64,000 nt of DNA from positions 186,643 to 250,642 of the forward strand of contig NZ_AXAJ01000001.1 in assembly GCF_000472445.1 (NCBI RefSeq), in the 5' to 3' direction. The notes under the pieces were generated by a model. The model had not been told where the DNA came from. It searched no databases and saw only the letters and a program-made list of their open reading frames with translations. The position numbers and the translations under genes are program-made. Positions 43,134 to 52,922 of this stretch are shown piece after piece (within the stretch, counting starts at the first letter, position 1; each line of letters opens with the position of its first letter). The stretch is from Burkholderia sp. WSM2230 (lineage in GTDB: Bacteria; Pseudomonadota; Gammaproteobacteria; Burkholderiales; Burkholderiaceae).

Positions 43134-44012
43134 ATGAAGCGCGACGCTCACAAGGAAAGCAGTAAGGCGGACGGCGGCCCTCCGGCCGCGGATTCCAGCA
43201 CGCCCGAAACGACAGCGCAAGAGGCCTTCGCGTCGTATGCCGCACCGCTCGTGAGCGACGCGATCGCGTATGCCAATGCGGTGCGCGACAATCCATCGCC
43301 GGAAGCGCTGCATAAGCTTCGCGTTTCGCTGCGCCGCTTGCGCTCGCTGTGGTGGGCCTTCGCGCCGCTGCTGGAGAAGGGTGAAAACACCCGGCAACGT
43401 GCGCTCTACAAGTATCTGGCCACAGCAGCGGGCAAGACGCGCGACTGGGACATCCTGATCGAACTGATCCGGAATGAGGACGGTGCCAGCGACTTCGCCC
43501 CCACGCTCGAGGAAGCGCGCGACAATGCACTTGCGACGAGCCGCGAGACGCTGAGCAACGCGGACGTCAAGCATTTGCTGCGCGACGCACTGACGAGCGC
43601 ATCCACCGAAATCAACACCGCGCATGAACGCGTGCCGCTGCGCAAGTTCGCGAACAAGCGGGTTGCAGCTTCGGAGCGCTCCCTGATGAAGCGCGCGAAA
43701 CGCGCCCGCCACGCGAAGCGTTCGAACTACGCTGCCTTTCACGACGTAAGAAAGGCCGGCAAAAAAGTGCGCTATCTGCTGGAATTTTTCGAGCCGGTCC
43801 TGAGCGGCAGCCACAAGCGCACGCTCAAGCGTTTGAAGCAGGTGCAAAAACGTTTCGGCAAACTAAACGATATCGTGGCAAGCGAAATGCTGTTGCGCGA
43901 CAACGCGAGTCTGTTTGCCGGCGCGGGCGACGCGGACAGCGTGCTGCAGTCGCTGCACAAGGAACGCAAACGCAGGATGCGTTCGGCCGCCGGACTGCTG
44001 CGCAAACTGTGA
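43134..44012 (+). CDS. CHAD-domain protein
   Basis: A 292-residue helical CHAD-domain protein. LHKLRVSLRRLRSLWWAF and FHDVRKAGKKVRYLLEFF, both rich in spaced Arg, Lys and His, are the conserved helices. CHAD domains bind polyphosphate. It lies between the Pit transporter and a GGDEF gene, close to ppk2, which supports a polyphosphate link. The RBS is AGGAG. No signal peptide or CYTH domain. Confidence 0.88.
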   Translation: MKRDAHKESSKADGGPPAADSSTPETTAQEAFASYAAPLVSDAIAYANAVRDNPSPEALHKLRVSLRRLRSLWWAFAPLLEKGENTRQRALYKYLATAAGKTRDWDILIELIRNEDGASDFAPTLEEARDNALATSRETLSNADVKHLLRDALTSASTEINTAHERVPLRKFANKRVAASERSLMKRAKRARHAKRSNYAAFHDVRKAGKKVRYLLEFFEPVLSGSHKRTLKRLKQVQKRFGKLNDIVASEMLLRDNASLFAGAGDADSVLQSLHKERKRRMRSAAGLLRKL

Positions 44013-44065
44013 CGCGCGAAGGCGGCGTGGCGCGCGGCAGGCTCGGCGCCCGCACATAACATCTG

Positions 44066-45700
44066 ATGGCGGTCCGCACGCCCTCGATGCGGGCCGCTTG
44101 CAACGGAGGCAACGCGCAGGTGGCATATCGAGCGCATTCGTGGGCGCGGCGCTGGCGCCGAAAGCTGCGGCATCAAGGAGCCGGCGTCACACGTTATGTG
44201 GGCAACCATCCGGTGCTGGCCGGTCTCGCCGGCACGCTGGTGGCCGTCGCGATGGCGGGCCTCACGCTGCTCACGCTCCTCAATGGCCGTACCGACGCGC
44301 TCGACCATGCTCGGGAGACGTCGGAGAATCTCGTGTCGATCATTTCCAGCGACCTGGAAAGAAACGTCGAGATCTACGCCCTTTCGTTGCAGGCGATGGT
44401 TGACGGCGCCGAGCATCATTTCGAACTCAGCGCGGGGCTGCCTGACGATGTGCGTCGCGCGGTGCTGTTCGACCGCGCGACAACGGCCGCTTACCTCGGC
44501 GGCGCATATATTGTCGGCGCAAACGGTGAGGTGATTGCCTCGCAAAGCGGCGAGATCAATCGCAATATTCGCTTGACCGACCGCGACTATTTCGTCGTGC
44601 ATCAACGCAATCCGGCAGTGGGGCTTTATCTGTCGCATCCCTTCCGCTCGCGATTGCGCGACGGCAAGTGGTCGATCGGTCTCACGCGGCGTATCAACGA
44701 CGCAAACGGCCGTTTTGCCGGCGTCGCGCTGCTGGCGATCCGCATCGAGTACTTTCAGCGTCTGCTCGAGCGGATCAGTATCGGCAAACAGGGTTCGGTG
44801 TTCATCGCGATGGAAGACGGCACGCTCATCGCGCGCAAGCCTTACTCGCCGCGCGATATCGGCGCGAGCATTGCGAAGTCGCCGATCTTCATCAGAATGG
44901 CCGCGCAGGGCGCCGGTTCCTATGTGGCGCGTTCTGCCATGGACGGCGTGCAGCGCATGTTCACCTATGTGCGCGTGACTGGCACGCCGCTGATCGTGGT
45001 CGTCGCGCCCGCCGTCGACGACGTGCTCGCGCCGTGGCGGCACCGGGCCATGATCAGCGGCGCGTTGACGCTCGCGTTCGGCGCGGTGTTCGTGGTCGTG
45101 TCGTGGCTGCTCGCGTATGCATTGCACGGCAAGCTGCGCGCGCAGGCCGCGCTGATGCGTCTGGCCGCCACCGACCCGCTGACCGGGCTCAGCAATCGTC
45201 GCGTGCTCGATAGCCGTCTCGACGAGGAGTGGCGGCGCGCGCGGCGCACGGGCCAGCCGCTGTCGGCGCTTTTCATCGATATCGATCACTTCAAGCGCTT
45301 TAACGACACCTACGGGCATGCAAGCGGCGACGAGGCGCTGAGCGCGGTGGCCGAGTGCATTTCGACGACCGTGCGCCGCGCGGTCGACGTGGTCGCGCGC
45401 TATGGCGGCGAGGAGTTCGCCGTGATCCTGCCGGATACGTCTGCCGATGGCGCGCGTGCTGTTGCCGAGAAGATCCGGCGCAGCGTGCAGGCACAGGACA
45501 TTCCGCACGGCGGCGGCGAAAGGGTCACGGTCACGGTAAGCGTGGGTTGCGCGACGATGATGCCTGTGCAAGGGTCGAACGCGCTCGATCTGCTTGCCGC
45601 CGCCGACCGCCAGCTCTATGTGGCGAAAGCGGCGGGACGCAACCGCGTTGCTTGCGGGCAATTGGCCGAGGGTTCCGTGGCGCAGGATTCGCCGTCGTAG
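44066..45700 (+). CDS. Membrane diguanylate cyclase with extracytoplasmic sensor domain
   Basis: A 544-residue protein: cytoplasmic basic N-terminus, membrane helix near 50-75, a periplasmic double-Cache-like domain (about 80-320), a second helix near 325-350 and a C-terminal GGDEF domain. The active site is GGEEF, and an RxxD inhibitory site (RAVD) stands five residues before it, so it should make cyclic di-GMP under product inhibition. Sensor contents: GAYIVGANGEVIASQSG and LTDRDYFVVHQ. The RBS is weak and the start uncertain by a few codons. Confidence 0.9.
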   Translation: MAVRTPSMRAACNGGNAQVAYRAHSWARRWRRKLRHQGAGVTRYVGNHPVLAGLAGTLVAVAMAGLTLLTLLNGRTDALDHARETSENLVSIISSDLERNVEIYALSLQAMVDGAEHHFELSAGLPDDVRRAVLFDRATTAAYLGGAYIVGANGEVIASQSGEINRNIRLTDRDYFVVHQRNPAVGLYLSHPFRSRLRDGKWSIGLTRRINDANGRFAGVALLAIRIEYFQRLLERISIGKQGSVFIAMEDGTLIARKPYSPRDIGASIAKSPIFIRMAAQGAGSYVARSAMDGVQRMFTYVRVTGTPLIVVVAPAVDDVLAPWRHRAMISGALTLAFGAVFVVVSWLLAYALHGKLRAQAALMRLAATDPLTGLSNRRVLDSRLDEEWRRARRTGQPLSALFIDIDHFKRFNDTYGHASGDEALSAVAECISTTVRRAVDVVARYGGEEFAVILPDTSADGARAVAEKIRRSVQAQDIPHGGGERVTVTVSVGCATMMPVQGSNALDLLAAADRQLYVAKAAGRNRVACGQLAEGSVAQDSPS

Positions 45701-45748
45701 GCGCGCTTCATTCAAACGCGAGGCGACGCTCGACAAACGGGCCAGCGC

Positions 45749-46828
45749 TTACGCGCTTGCCCTCTTTCGCGGCGCGAAGCCGCGCAGCGTCACGGCGTTT
45801 GTGGCGTCGCTACGCGAGTTGCCGGGTGCGTGAGTGCGCTTGCCCGAGGCCGTCTCGTCGGTGAGCAGCAAGCCGACCGGGAAACCGCGCCGCTGCCATG
45901 CCTCCAGCCCGCCATGCAGCGCGCGAATCCGCGTATAGCCGTAGTTGCGCATGCGCACGCTGATCTCGGCCGCCGTCGCGCTGTCCGGGCACACGCAGTA
46001 GATCACGCTGTCGTAAGTGCGCAGCGCGACGTCAATCTGCTCCAGCGAGTGCGGATCAAGCGAGAGGGCGCCGGGAATCGGCGAGGCGGCGTCGAGCGCC
46101 ACGCTCTGCGGACGGGCGTCGAGCACCTTGGGCGTCGTCTTGCGGCCCACGGCGCGGCGCGGCCCTCGCGTTTGCATGGCGCTATCGGTGGTATTGCTTG
46201 TATCGGCGGTATCGACGAAAGCGGCTTGACGGCGCGCCCGCCGCTGCTGCACTAGCCGATACGCGAGATACAGCAACGCGGCTGCTATCAGCAGGTCGAT
46301 GACGGTGCCGCCACGCGCCCGGACGAACGCGAACAGCATGTGCAATTGCCGTTCGGCCGCTGCACCGCCGAGCAGCCAGAACGTGGCCCACGCGGTTGCC
46401 CCGGTGAGATCCCAGATTGCATAGATGCGGGCGTCGACGGCCGTGGTGCCCATCAGCGGCGGCGTGACGAGCGCGAGGCCAGGTATGAACTTCGAGATCG
46501 ACACGAGCGGCACGCCGAAGCGCTCGAACAGCGCGCGCGCCTGTTCGACGCGGGCATCGACGGCAGGCAGCATCTGGCCGAGCACGCCGATCAGCTTGCG
46601 CCCATAAAGACGCCCCGCGGTGAACCAGACGCCGTCGCCGATCAGCGCGCCGAGCACGGCCGCGCACAGCACCGGCCAGAACGACAGGGTACCCGCCGCA
46701 ATCGCGGAGCCGGCGAACAGCAACACCGGCACGGCGGGAATCGGCACGCCGAGGCGCGTCATCAGCACGTTGGCGAACACAACCGCGCCGCCCCACGTGG
46801 ACACCGCCGACGACGGAAACTCTACCAA
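45749..46828 (-). CDS. DedA-family membrane protein fused to a rhodanese domain
   Basis: About 359 residues. The first 200 form a DedA/SNARE-associated domain (GDGVWFTAGRLYGRK; FGVPLVSISKFIPGLALVTPP, shown in part), a family now linked to lipid scrambling and membrane homeostasis. A disordered linker follows, then a rhodanese-like domain with the loop Cys in YCVCPDSATAAE and the closing ALHGGLEAW. The best start is TTG at 46828 with AGAGGAG upstream; no ATG fits the domain start. The fusion could link sulfur or redox chemistry to the membrane. Confidence 0.85.
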   Translation of the reverse strand: MVEFPSSAVSTWGGAVVFANVLMTRLGVPIPAVPVLLFAGSAIAAGTLSFWPVLCAAVLGALIGDGVWFTAGRLYGRKLIGVLGQMLPAVDARVEQARALFERFGVPLVSISKFIPGLALVTPPLMGTTAVDARIYAIWDLTGATAWATFWLLGGAAAERQLHMLFAFVRARGGTVIDLLIAAALLYLAYRLVQQRRARRQAAFVDTADTSNTTDSAMQTRGPRRAVGRKTTPKVLDARPQSVALDAASPIPGALSLDPHSLEQIDVALRTYDSVIYCVCPDSATAAEISVRMRNYGYTRIRALHGGLEAWQRRGFPVGLLLTDETASGKRTHAPGNSRSDATNAVTLRGFAPRKRASA

Positions 46829-47065
46829 TTGCGGCGCTCCTCTGTTTCTTTTCCGTTTCTGGTTGGCAAGCTCGACACGCCGGTCGTACAGCCGGCCGGT
46901 CCCCTCACGCAAAGCGCGTTCCTGTGGCGCTCGGCGTCCTTCGTTGTCGAGGATACTCGATGGACCGCGAGCGCGGCCACACACAACGCGCTGCAATTTC
47001 GTTCAAGACCTGAAAGCGCGGCGTATCTAATCTGCGTGCTCTTCCCTTTGCCTCGGAGATGCACG

Positions 47066-47971
47066 ATGAATTCACGCTATGTCGGCTATGTCTGCTGTGC
47101 GCTGGCGATGGTCGGCGTGGGCAGCACGGTGGTGGTGAGCAAGTCCATTGCCGCTGGATTGCCGCCGTTCAGCGCGACCGCGCTGCGCTTTGCAATTGCC
47201 TTTCCATTGTTCGTGCTTGTCATGCGCTGGCGCCGCGTACGCTGGCCACGCCTTCACCGGCGCGACGCCGCGCTGGTGATCGCGCAGGCCGCGGCGGGCA
47301 GCGTCGGTTATACGGTGTTGCTGATTAGCGGCATGAAGCTCGCTTCGGCCGGCGATGCCGGCGTGATCGCCGGCACCTTGCCCGCAGTGTCGGCGGTGGT
47401 TGCCATGCTGGCGTTGGGCGAGCGCCCGTCGCCGGCGCTGCTCTGTGCGATCGTGCTTGCCACGGCGGGCGTGCTCGTCTGCACCGTGCGTCCCGGCGCT
47501 GGCGCCCCGCCGCATGAAGGCGGTTCTCTGCCCGGCAACCTGCTGGTGTTCGCGGCGATTGTCTGCGAGGCGCTCTTCATTCTGCTCAATCGCAAGCTGC
47601 GCACGCCGGTTGCGCCGCTGCCGCTCTCGGCGCTGATGTGCGGCATCGGCTTCGCGGTTTGCATCGTGCCGGCCTGCTTCGAGAAACCCTGGGCCCTGCC
47701 ACTCGACGCTGCGGCCATCATCGGCGTGATTTATTACGCGCTGGTGCCGACCGTGGCGGGCTTCGTTCTCTGGTATGAAGGCGCGGCGCGCATCAGCGGC
47801 GCCGAAGCCGGCCTGATGACGGCGCTCGTGCCGGTCAGTGCTTTGGCATTGGCCGCGCTGCTGCTGCGCGAACCGGTCAGCACGGCGCAGTTGACGGGCG
47901 TGGCCTGTGTGCTTTGCGCCGTCATGCTCGCGACCTTCGGGCAAACGCACGGCACGCGCAGAGCGGCCTGA
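47066..47971 (+). CDS. DMT-superfamily (EamA) transporter
   Basis: A 301-residue membrane protein with ten helices and two EamA repeats. The first repeat starts YVGYVCCALAMVGVGSTVVVS (shown in part) and ends GERPS; the second ends LLREPVSTAQLTG. Such proteins export amino acids or other metabolites; the substrate is unknown. GGAGA precedes the ATG at 47066. Convergent with folE. Confidence 0.87.
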   Translation: MNSRYVGYVCCALAMVGVGSTVVVSKSIAAGLPPFSATALRFAIAFPLFVLVMRWRRVRWPRLHRRDAALVIAQAAAGSVGYTVLLISGMKLASAGDAGVIAGTLPAVSAVVAMLALGERPSPALLCAIVLATAGVLVCTVRPGAGAPPHEGGSLPGNLLVFAAIVCEALFILLNRKLRTPVAPLPLSALMCGIGFAVCIVPACFEKPWALPLDAAAIIGVIYYALVPTVAGFVLWYEGAARISGAEAGLMTALVPVSALALAALLLREPVSTAQLTGVACVLCAVMLATFGQTHGTRRAA

Positions 47972-48010
47972 TGCGTGCAGCCAATCGCGCGGCTCGCGGT
48001 GGTCTGGCGC

Positions 48011-48649
48011 TTACGTATTCGGCACGGCCACCGCGCCGGGATTGCCGACAATCGACAGAAACTCGCGGCGCGTGGACGGGTCGGTGCGGAAGGTGCCGAG
48101 CATGCGCGACGTGACCATCGTCACGCCGGCCTTGTGCACGCCGCGCGTCGACATGCACTGATGCGCGGCTTCCAGAATCACGCCGACGCCCGCCGGTTGC
48201 AGCACGTCGTTCAGCGTATCGGCGATCTGCACCGTCATCTTTTCCTGAATCTGCAGGCGCTTCGCGAATGCGTCGACCAGCCGCGCGAGCTTCGAAATGC
48301 CGACCACGCGATGCCCCGGCAGATAGGCGACGTGCGCGCGCCCGATGATCGGCACCATGTGATGTTCGCAATAGCTCTCGAAGCGGATGTCCTTCAGCAC
48401 GATCATCTCGTCGTAGCCGTCCACCTCGGAGAAGGTGCGCGCGAGAATTTCGCGCGGGTCGACCTGGTAGCCCGCGTAGAACTCTTCATAGGAGCGCACC
48501 ACGCGCGCCGGTGTGTCGATCAGACCTTCGCGCTGCGGATCGTCGCCGGCCCAACGCAGCAGCACGCGTACGGCTGCTTCGGCTTCCTCGCGGCTCGGAC
48601 GGCCGTTGGCGCCCGCGGGCGTGGTTTGTTCTTTATTGCTGCTGGTCAT
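48011..48649 (-). CDS. folE: GTP cyclohydrolase I
   Basis: A 212-residue enzyme that turns GTP into dihydroneopterin triphosphate, the first step of folate synthesis. [17 protein letters not shown] and CMSTRGVHK carry the zinc ligands (Cys, His, Cys) and the GTP-binding residues; [12 protein letters not shown] is the family signature. The ATG at 48649 has AGGAG upstream; the frame beyond it is not coding-like. Confidence 0.93.
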   Translation of the reverse strand: MTSSNKEQTTPAGANGRPSREEAEAAVRVLLRWAGDDPQREGLIDTPARVVRSYEEFYAGYQVDPREILARTFSEVDGYDEMIVLKDIRFESYCEHHMVPIIGRAHVAYLPGHRVVGISKLARLVDAFAKRLQIQEKMTVQIADTLNDVLQPAGVGVILEAAHQCMSTRGVHKAGVTMVTSRMLGTFRTDPSTRREFLSIVGNPGAVAVPNT

Positions 48650-48777
48650 CCGTCGCTCCTGCGGGAATCGCGCGTCGACCCAAAAAGGGAGCGCGCGCGG
48701 GATCATGAATACAGTCATTGTTCCATGTTTACGCCGGCTCGTGCCGATGCCCCTTCCGGCGCCGCGGGGCCAGGGCT

Positions 48778-49707
48778 TCATTTCGGCCATTCGTCGAGCG
48801 CGTCGTTGAAAAGCTCGGCGACCACGCCGCGCAGCCAGGTGCCGCGCGGATCGTTATGAAACTTGCGATGCCAGTGCTGCCGCAAATCGAAGCGCGGCAA
48901 CGGCAACGGAGGTTCGACGAGCGTGATCGACGCATGCTCGGACACATATGCGAAGCCGATTGCATGCGGCACGGTGGCAATCAGATCCGTGCGCGCGAGG
49001 ATGAACGGCAGGCTCATGAAGTGCGGCGTTTCCAGCACTGCGCGCCGCGCAATACGCTTTTTCGCGAGGTACTGCTCGAGCACTTCCTGGCTGCGTCCTT
49101 CGGCGCGCACCACGGCGTGCCCCGACGCCACATACTGCGCGAGCGTGAGCGGCGCTCTGGACAGCGGATGACCGGCGCGCATCAGGCAGATAAAGCGGTG
49201 CGTGAAGAGCCGCTGCTGGAAGAAGTTGTTGCCCGACAGGTCCGGAAAGTAACCGACGGCGAGGTCCACGTCGCCCGATTCGAGCCCGCGTTCCACATGC
49301 GACGGCGGCAGAGAGACGGAGCGCAGATTCGCGCGCGGCGCGCGCTCGGCGAAAAGCTGCAGTAGCCGCGGCAGAAACACAATTTCGCCGACGTCGGAGA
49401 GCGCGATCGAGAAGGTATGCGTGCTCGTGTCCGGATCGAATTCCTGGACGTCGAGCATGCCTTTTTCGATCCGTAGAAGCGCGTCGCGCGCGGCGGGCAG
49501 GATCGCGAGCGCGCGCGGCGTGGGCTCCATGCCTTTGGACGTGCGCACGAACAGCGGGTCGTCGAAATATTCGCGCAGCCGCCCAAGCGCCGTGCTCACA
49601 CGCGGCTGGCTCACGCCGAGCTGCTCGGCCGCGCGGCTCACGTTGCGGGTGTCCTCCATCGCCACGAGATAGGGGATAAGGTTCAGGTCAAGGTGGATGT
49701 CCGACAT
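48778..49707 (-). CDS. LysR-family regulator, divergent to the pca genes
   Basis: A 309-residue LysR protein with an N-terminal winged helix ([20 protein letters not shown], shown in part) and a periplasmic-binding-type effector domain. Facing pcaI across 328 bases, it is the likely regulator of the pca operon; an inducer such as beta-ketoadipate or a muconate would fit. The T-N11-A palindrome in the shared region supports this. The RBS before ATG 49707 is poor. Confidence 0.87.
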   Translation of the reverse strand: MSDIHLDLNLIPYLVAMEDTRNVSRAAEQLGVSQPRVSTALGRLREYFDDPLFVRTSKGMEPTPRALAILPAARDALLRIEKGMLDVQEFDPDTSTHTFSIALSDVGEIVFLPRLLQLFAERAPRANLRSVSLPPSHVERGLESGDVDLAVGYFPDLSGNNFFQQRLFTHRFICLMRAGHPLSRAPLTLAQYVASGHAVVRAEGRSQEVLEQYLAKKRIARRAVLETPHFMSLPFILARTDLIATVPHAIGFAYVSEHASITLVEPPLPLPRFDLRQHWHRKFHNDPRGTWLRGVVAELFNDALDEWPK

Positions 49708-49943
49708 GCTGTTCGACCGGCGGCCGTGTTGGCTATTCAATATGTCGATAAAGGGTAGCGGAAAAATGCCTGGCCGCGATAGTGGGGTTTGTCGCGGTTT
49801 CAGACCGTGGCCGCGTCGGCGCACGCGAGCAAGCAGCGCGCGGTCCGCCATGCGCAGACCTATGATTAAGGGAAAGTCCGCGCCTTGACAATACAGCGCC
49901 AGCCCAACCATAATCGCCAGATCGTTCGCTAATCGAATCACTG

Positions 49944-49960
49944 TTCGTTGTACGAACAAC
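49944..49960. promoter_or_regulatory. Candidate LysR operator before pcaI
   Basis: TGTTCG-TTGTA-CGAACA, a perfect inverted repeat whose core TTCGTTGTACGAA has the LysR T-N11-A form. It lies 76-92 bases before pcaI in the 328-base region 49708-50035. The rest of the region shows no gene. Confidence 0.6.
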
Positions 49961-50035
49961 GAGGCGATGAGCCGTAGGAAGTCGGCTCCATGCGGCCACG
50001 CCTGGCGCGCGTAGCGCCCCACAAGGAAATTCGAC

Positions 50036-50743
50036 ATGATCAACAAGATTTTCGAGTCACTGCAGTCGGCCGTCGCCGACGTCCACGACGGGGCGACCGT
50101 CATGATCGGCGGCTTCGGCACCGCCGGCATGCCGTCGGAGCTGATCGACGCGCTCATCGAGCAGGGCGCGCGCGAGCTCACCATCGTCAACAACAATGCG
50201 GGCAACGGTGATATCGGCCTCGCGGCGCTGCTCAAGGCAAAGCGCGTGCGCAAGATCATCTGCTCGTTCCCGCGCCAAACCGATTCGTATGTGTTCGACG
50301 CGCTGTATCGCGCCGGCGAGATCGAACTGGAACTCGTGCCGCAAGGCAATCTGGCCGAGCGCATCCGCGCGGCGGGCGCGGGCATCGGCGGATTCTTCAC
50401 ACCGACCGGTTACGGCACGAAGCTCGCCGAAGGCAAGGAAACGCGCCTGATCGACGGCAAGCACTACGTGCTCGAGTCGCCGCTGCACGCGGATTTCGCG
50501 CTGATCAAGGCGTACAAGGGCGACCGCTGGGGCAACCTCGTGTATCGCAAGACGGCTCGCAACTTCGGGCCGATCATGGCGAGCGCGGCAAAAACCGCGA
50601 TCGTGCAGGTGTCGCAAGTGGTGCCGCTCGGCGCGCTCGACCCGGAAAACATCGTCACGCCGGGCATTTTCGTGCAGCGCGTGATCGAAGTGCCGCAAGC
50701 GGCGCATGCCCCTCAACCCAATCCGCGCGACGCCGCTGCCTGA
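50036..50743 (+). CDS. pcaI: 3-oxoacid (3-oxoadipate) CoA-transferase, subunit A
   Basis: A 235-residue alpha subunit. IGGFGTAGMPSELIDAL and LTIVNNNAG are family marks, as is FFTPTGYGT. With PcaJ it moves CoA from succinyl-CoA to beta-ketoadipate, the next-to-last step of protocatechuate breakdown. AAGGAA precedes the ATG. Specificity for oxoadipate rests on the pcaBDC genes behind it; acetoacetate transferases (ScoAB) look alike. Confidence 0.88.
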   Translation: MINKIFESLQSAVADVHDGATVMIGGFGTAGMPSELIDALIEQGARELTIVNNNAGNGDIGLAALLKAKRVRKIICSFPRQTDSYVFDALYRAGEIELELVPQGNLAERIRAAGAGIGGFFTPTGYGTKLAEGKETRLIDGKHYVLESPLHADFALIKAYKGDRWGNLVYRKTARNFGPIMASAAKTAIVQVSQVVPLGALDPENIVTPGIFVQRVIEVPQAAHAPQPNPRDAAA

Positions 50744-50756
50744 ACCGGAGACCGAC

Positions 50757-51416
50757 ATGAAGAAACTGACCCGCGATGAAATGGCGAAGCGCGTTGCGCA
50801 GGATATTCCGGAAGGCGCGTATGTGAACCTCGGTATCGGCGTCCCGACGCTCGTTGCAAACCACCTCGGCGCCGACAAGGAAATCTTCCTGCACAGCGAA
50901 AATGGCCTGCTCGGCATGGGCCCCGCGCCCGCGAAGGGCGAGGAAGACGACGAACTGATCAACGCCGGCAAGCAGCACGTCACGCTGCTGACGGGCGGCG
51001 CCTTCTTCCACCACGCCGATTCGTTCGCGATGATGCGCGGCGGTCACCTCGATTTCTGCGTGCTCGGCGCATTCCAGGTGTCGGCGAAGGGCGACCTCGC
51101 AAACTGGCACACCGGCGCGCCGGACGCGATTCCGGCTGTTGGCGGCGCGATGGATCTGGCCATCGGCGCGAAGCAGGTCTACGTGATGATGGAGCATCTG
51201 ACCAAGCAGGGCGAAAGCAAGATTGCCGCGGAGTGCACCTATCCGGTGACGGGCGTAGGTTGCGTCGACCGCATCTACACGGATCTGGCGATGATCGACG
51301 TGACGGAGCAAGGCCTCGTGGTGCGCGAGATTTTCTCCGACATCGACTTCGACGCCTTGCTGAAGCTCACAGGCGTACCGCTGATCGACGGTACGCAAAC
51401 GACGCGAGCCGCGTGA
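50757..51416 (+). CDS. pcaJ: 3-oxoacid (3-oxoadipate) CoA-transferase, subunit B
   Basis: A 219-residue beta subunit with the catalytic Glu in SENGLLGMGP and VNLGIGVPTLVANH at the N-terminus. The ATG at 50757 has GGAG before it, 13 bases after the pcaI stop; the frame's earlier ATG lies inside pcaI. It works as a dimer with PcaI. Confidence 0.9.
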   Translation: MKKLTRDEMAKRVAQDIPEGAYVNLGIGVPTLVANHLGADKEIFLHSENGLLGMGPAPAKGEEDDELINAGKQHVTLLTGGAFFHHADSFAMMRGGHLDFCVLGAFQVSAKGDLANWHTGAPDAIPAVGGAMDLAIGAKQVYVMMEHLTKQGESKIAAECTYPVTGVGCVDRIYTDLAMIDVTEQGLVVREIFSDIDFDALLKLTGVPLIDGTQTTRAA

Positions 51417-51538
51417 GCGCAGTAGCGTTTAGCGATGCGCGTTGAAGTCCGCGCGCCGCGGTCCACATGCCGCGGCGCGCAACGCGTTGCCGCGCACAGT
51501 GCTACATTCGTCAGAATCCCTCGATCATCGAAGTCATC

Positions 51539-52918
51539 ATGCTCGACTCCAGCGGCCGGCTGACCGGCCTTCTTTGCGGCACGCAGCCGATGAACGACAT
51601 CTGGGCGCCACGCGCCACGCTGCAACGGATGCTCGACGTCGAAGCGGCTCTCGCGCGCGCTTCGGCAACACACAATGTGATTCCGCAAGCAGCGGTGCCG
51701 GCTATCGAGGCTGCTTGCCACGCCGATCAACTCGACGCCGACGCGCTTGCGCGCGACGCCGCACTTGGCGGCAATCTCGCGATTCCCCTCGTCAAGCAAC
51801 TCACTGCGCGCGTCAAAGCTGCGGACGCCGAAGCTTCGAAATTTGTGCATTGGGGCGCGACGAGCCAGGACATTATCGACACAGCGACGGTGCTGCAACT
51901 GCGCGACACGTTCGAGCTGCTCGACACCGGTTTGCAATCCACCTGCAACGCAATCGCACAACTCGCGGCCACGCATCGTGCGACGCCGATGATCGGCCGC
52001 ACGTGGCTGCAGCAGGCGCTGCCCATTACGCTCGGCCTGAAGTTCGCGCAATGGCTCGATGCGTTGCTGCGTCACCGCGAACGGCTCGACGCGTTGCGTG
52101 AACGTGTGCTCGTGCTGCAATTCGGCGGCGCGGCCGGCACGCTCGCGAGTCTGCGCGCTGCCGCGCCGCAAGTCACGCAAGCGCTGGCGCAGGAACTCGG
52201 GCTTACTGTGCCCACCTTGCCATGGCATACGCAGCGCGACCGCATCGCGGAGACCGCGGCGTTCTTCGGCATGCTGATCGGCACGCTCGGCAAGATTGCG
52301 CGCGACGTCTCGCTGCAAATGCAAACCGAAATAGACGAACTCGCGGAGCCCGCCGCCGCCGGCAAAGGCGGATCGTCCACCATGCCGCACAAGCGCAATC
52401 CGGTTGGCTGCGCGGCCGTGCTCACGGCTGCCACGCGCGCGCCGGGGCTGGTCGCCACGGTATTCGCGGGCATGGTGCAGGAACACGAGCGCGCGCTCGG
52501 CGGCTGGCAGGCAGAATGGGATGCGTTGCCCGACCTCGCGCGGCTCGCGGGCGGCGCGCTCGCGAACATCGAGCAGATCGCGAGCGGCCTCAACGTGAAC
52601 GTGCCGCGCCTTGCCGCGAATCTCGACATAACGCATGGTCTGATTCTCGGCGAAGCGGTGATGCTTGCGCTCGGCGACAGTATCGGCCGGATGAATGCGC
52701 ATCATCTCGTGGAGCGCGCGTCGAAAGCGGCGATTCGCGAAGGGCGAACGCTTTTCGACGTGCTCTCTGCGGATGCGGCTGTGACCGAACATCTGTCTGT
52801 CGAGCGCCTGAAGCAACTGCTCGATCCCGCTCACTACGTCGGCCAGGCGCACGCTTTTGTCGATGCGGCGCTGGCGCTTCATACCGCGCGTTCGCAGCGC
52901 ACCATTTCGAAGGAGTAA
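51539..52918 (+). CDS. pcaB: 3-carboxy-cis,cis-muconate cycloisomerase
   Basis: A 459-residue enzyme of the fumarase/aspartase superfamily that lactonises 3-carboxymuconate. GSSTMPHKRNPVG is the superfamily signature with the catalytic Ser loop, and VHWGATSQDIIDTA is the second conserved region. The start ATG 51539 lies 122 bases after pcaJ. The RBS is not clear. Confidence 0.92.
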   Translation: MLDSSGRLTGLLCGTQPMNDIWAPRATLQRMLDVEAALARASATHNVIPQAAVPAIEAACHADQLDADALARDAALGGNLAIPLVKQLTARVKAADAEASKFVHWGATSQDIIDTATVLQLRDTFELLDTGLQSTCNAIAQLAATHRATPMIGRTWLQQALPITLGLKFAQWLDALLRHRERLDALRERVLVLQFGGAAGTLASLRAAAPQVTQALAQELGLTVPTLPWHTQRDRIAETAAFFGMLIGTLGKIARDVSLQMQTEIDELAEPAAAGKGGSSTMPHKRNPVGCAAVLTAATRAPGLVATVFAGMVQEHERALGGWQAEWDALPDLARLAGGALANIEQIASGLNVNVPRLAANLDITHGLILGEAVMLALGDSIGRMNAHHLVERASKAAIREGRTLFDVLSADAAVTEHLSVERLKQLLDPAHYVGQAHAFVDAALALHTARSQRTISKE

Positions 52919-52922
52919 CGGC

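Noticed and set aside
46340..47065. Upstream extension of the DMT transporter frame by about 240 codons
   Set aside because: It overlaps the DedA gene on the other strand and lacks membrane or domain character; the RBS and ATG at 47066 give the usual length.
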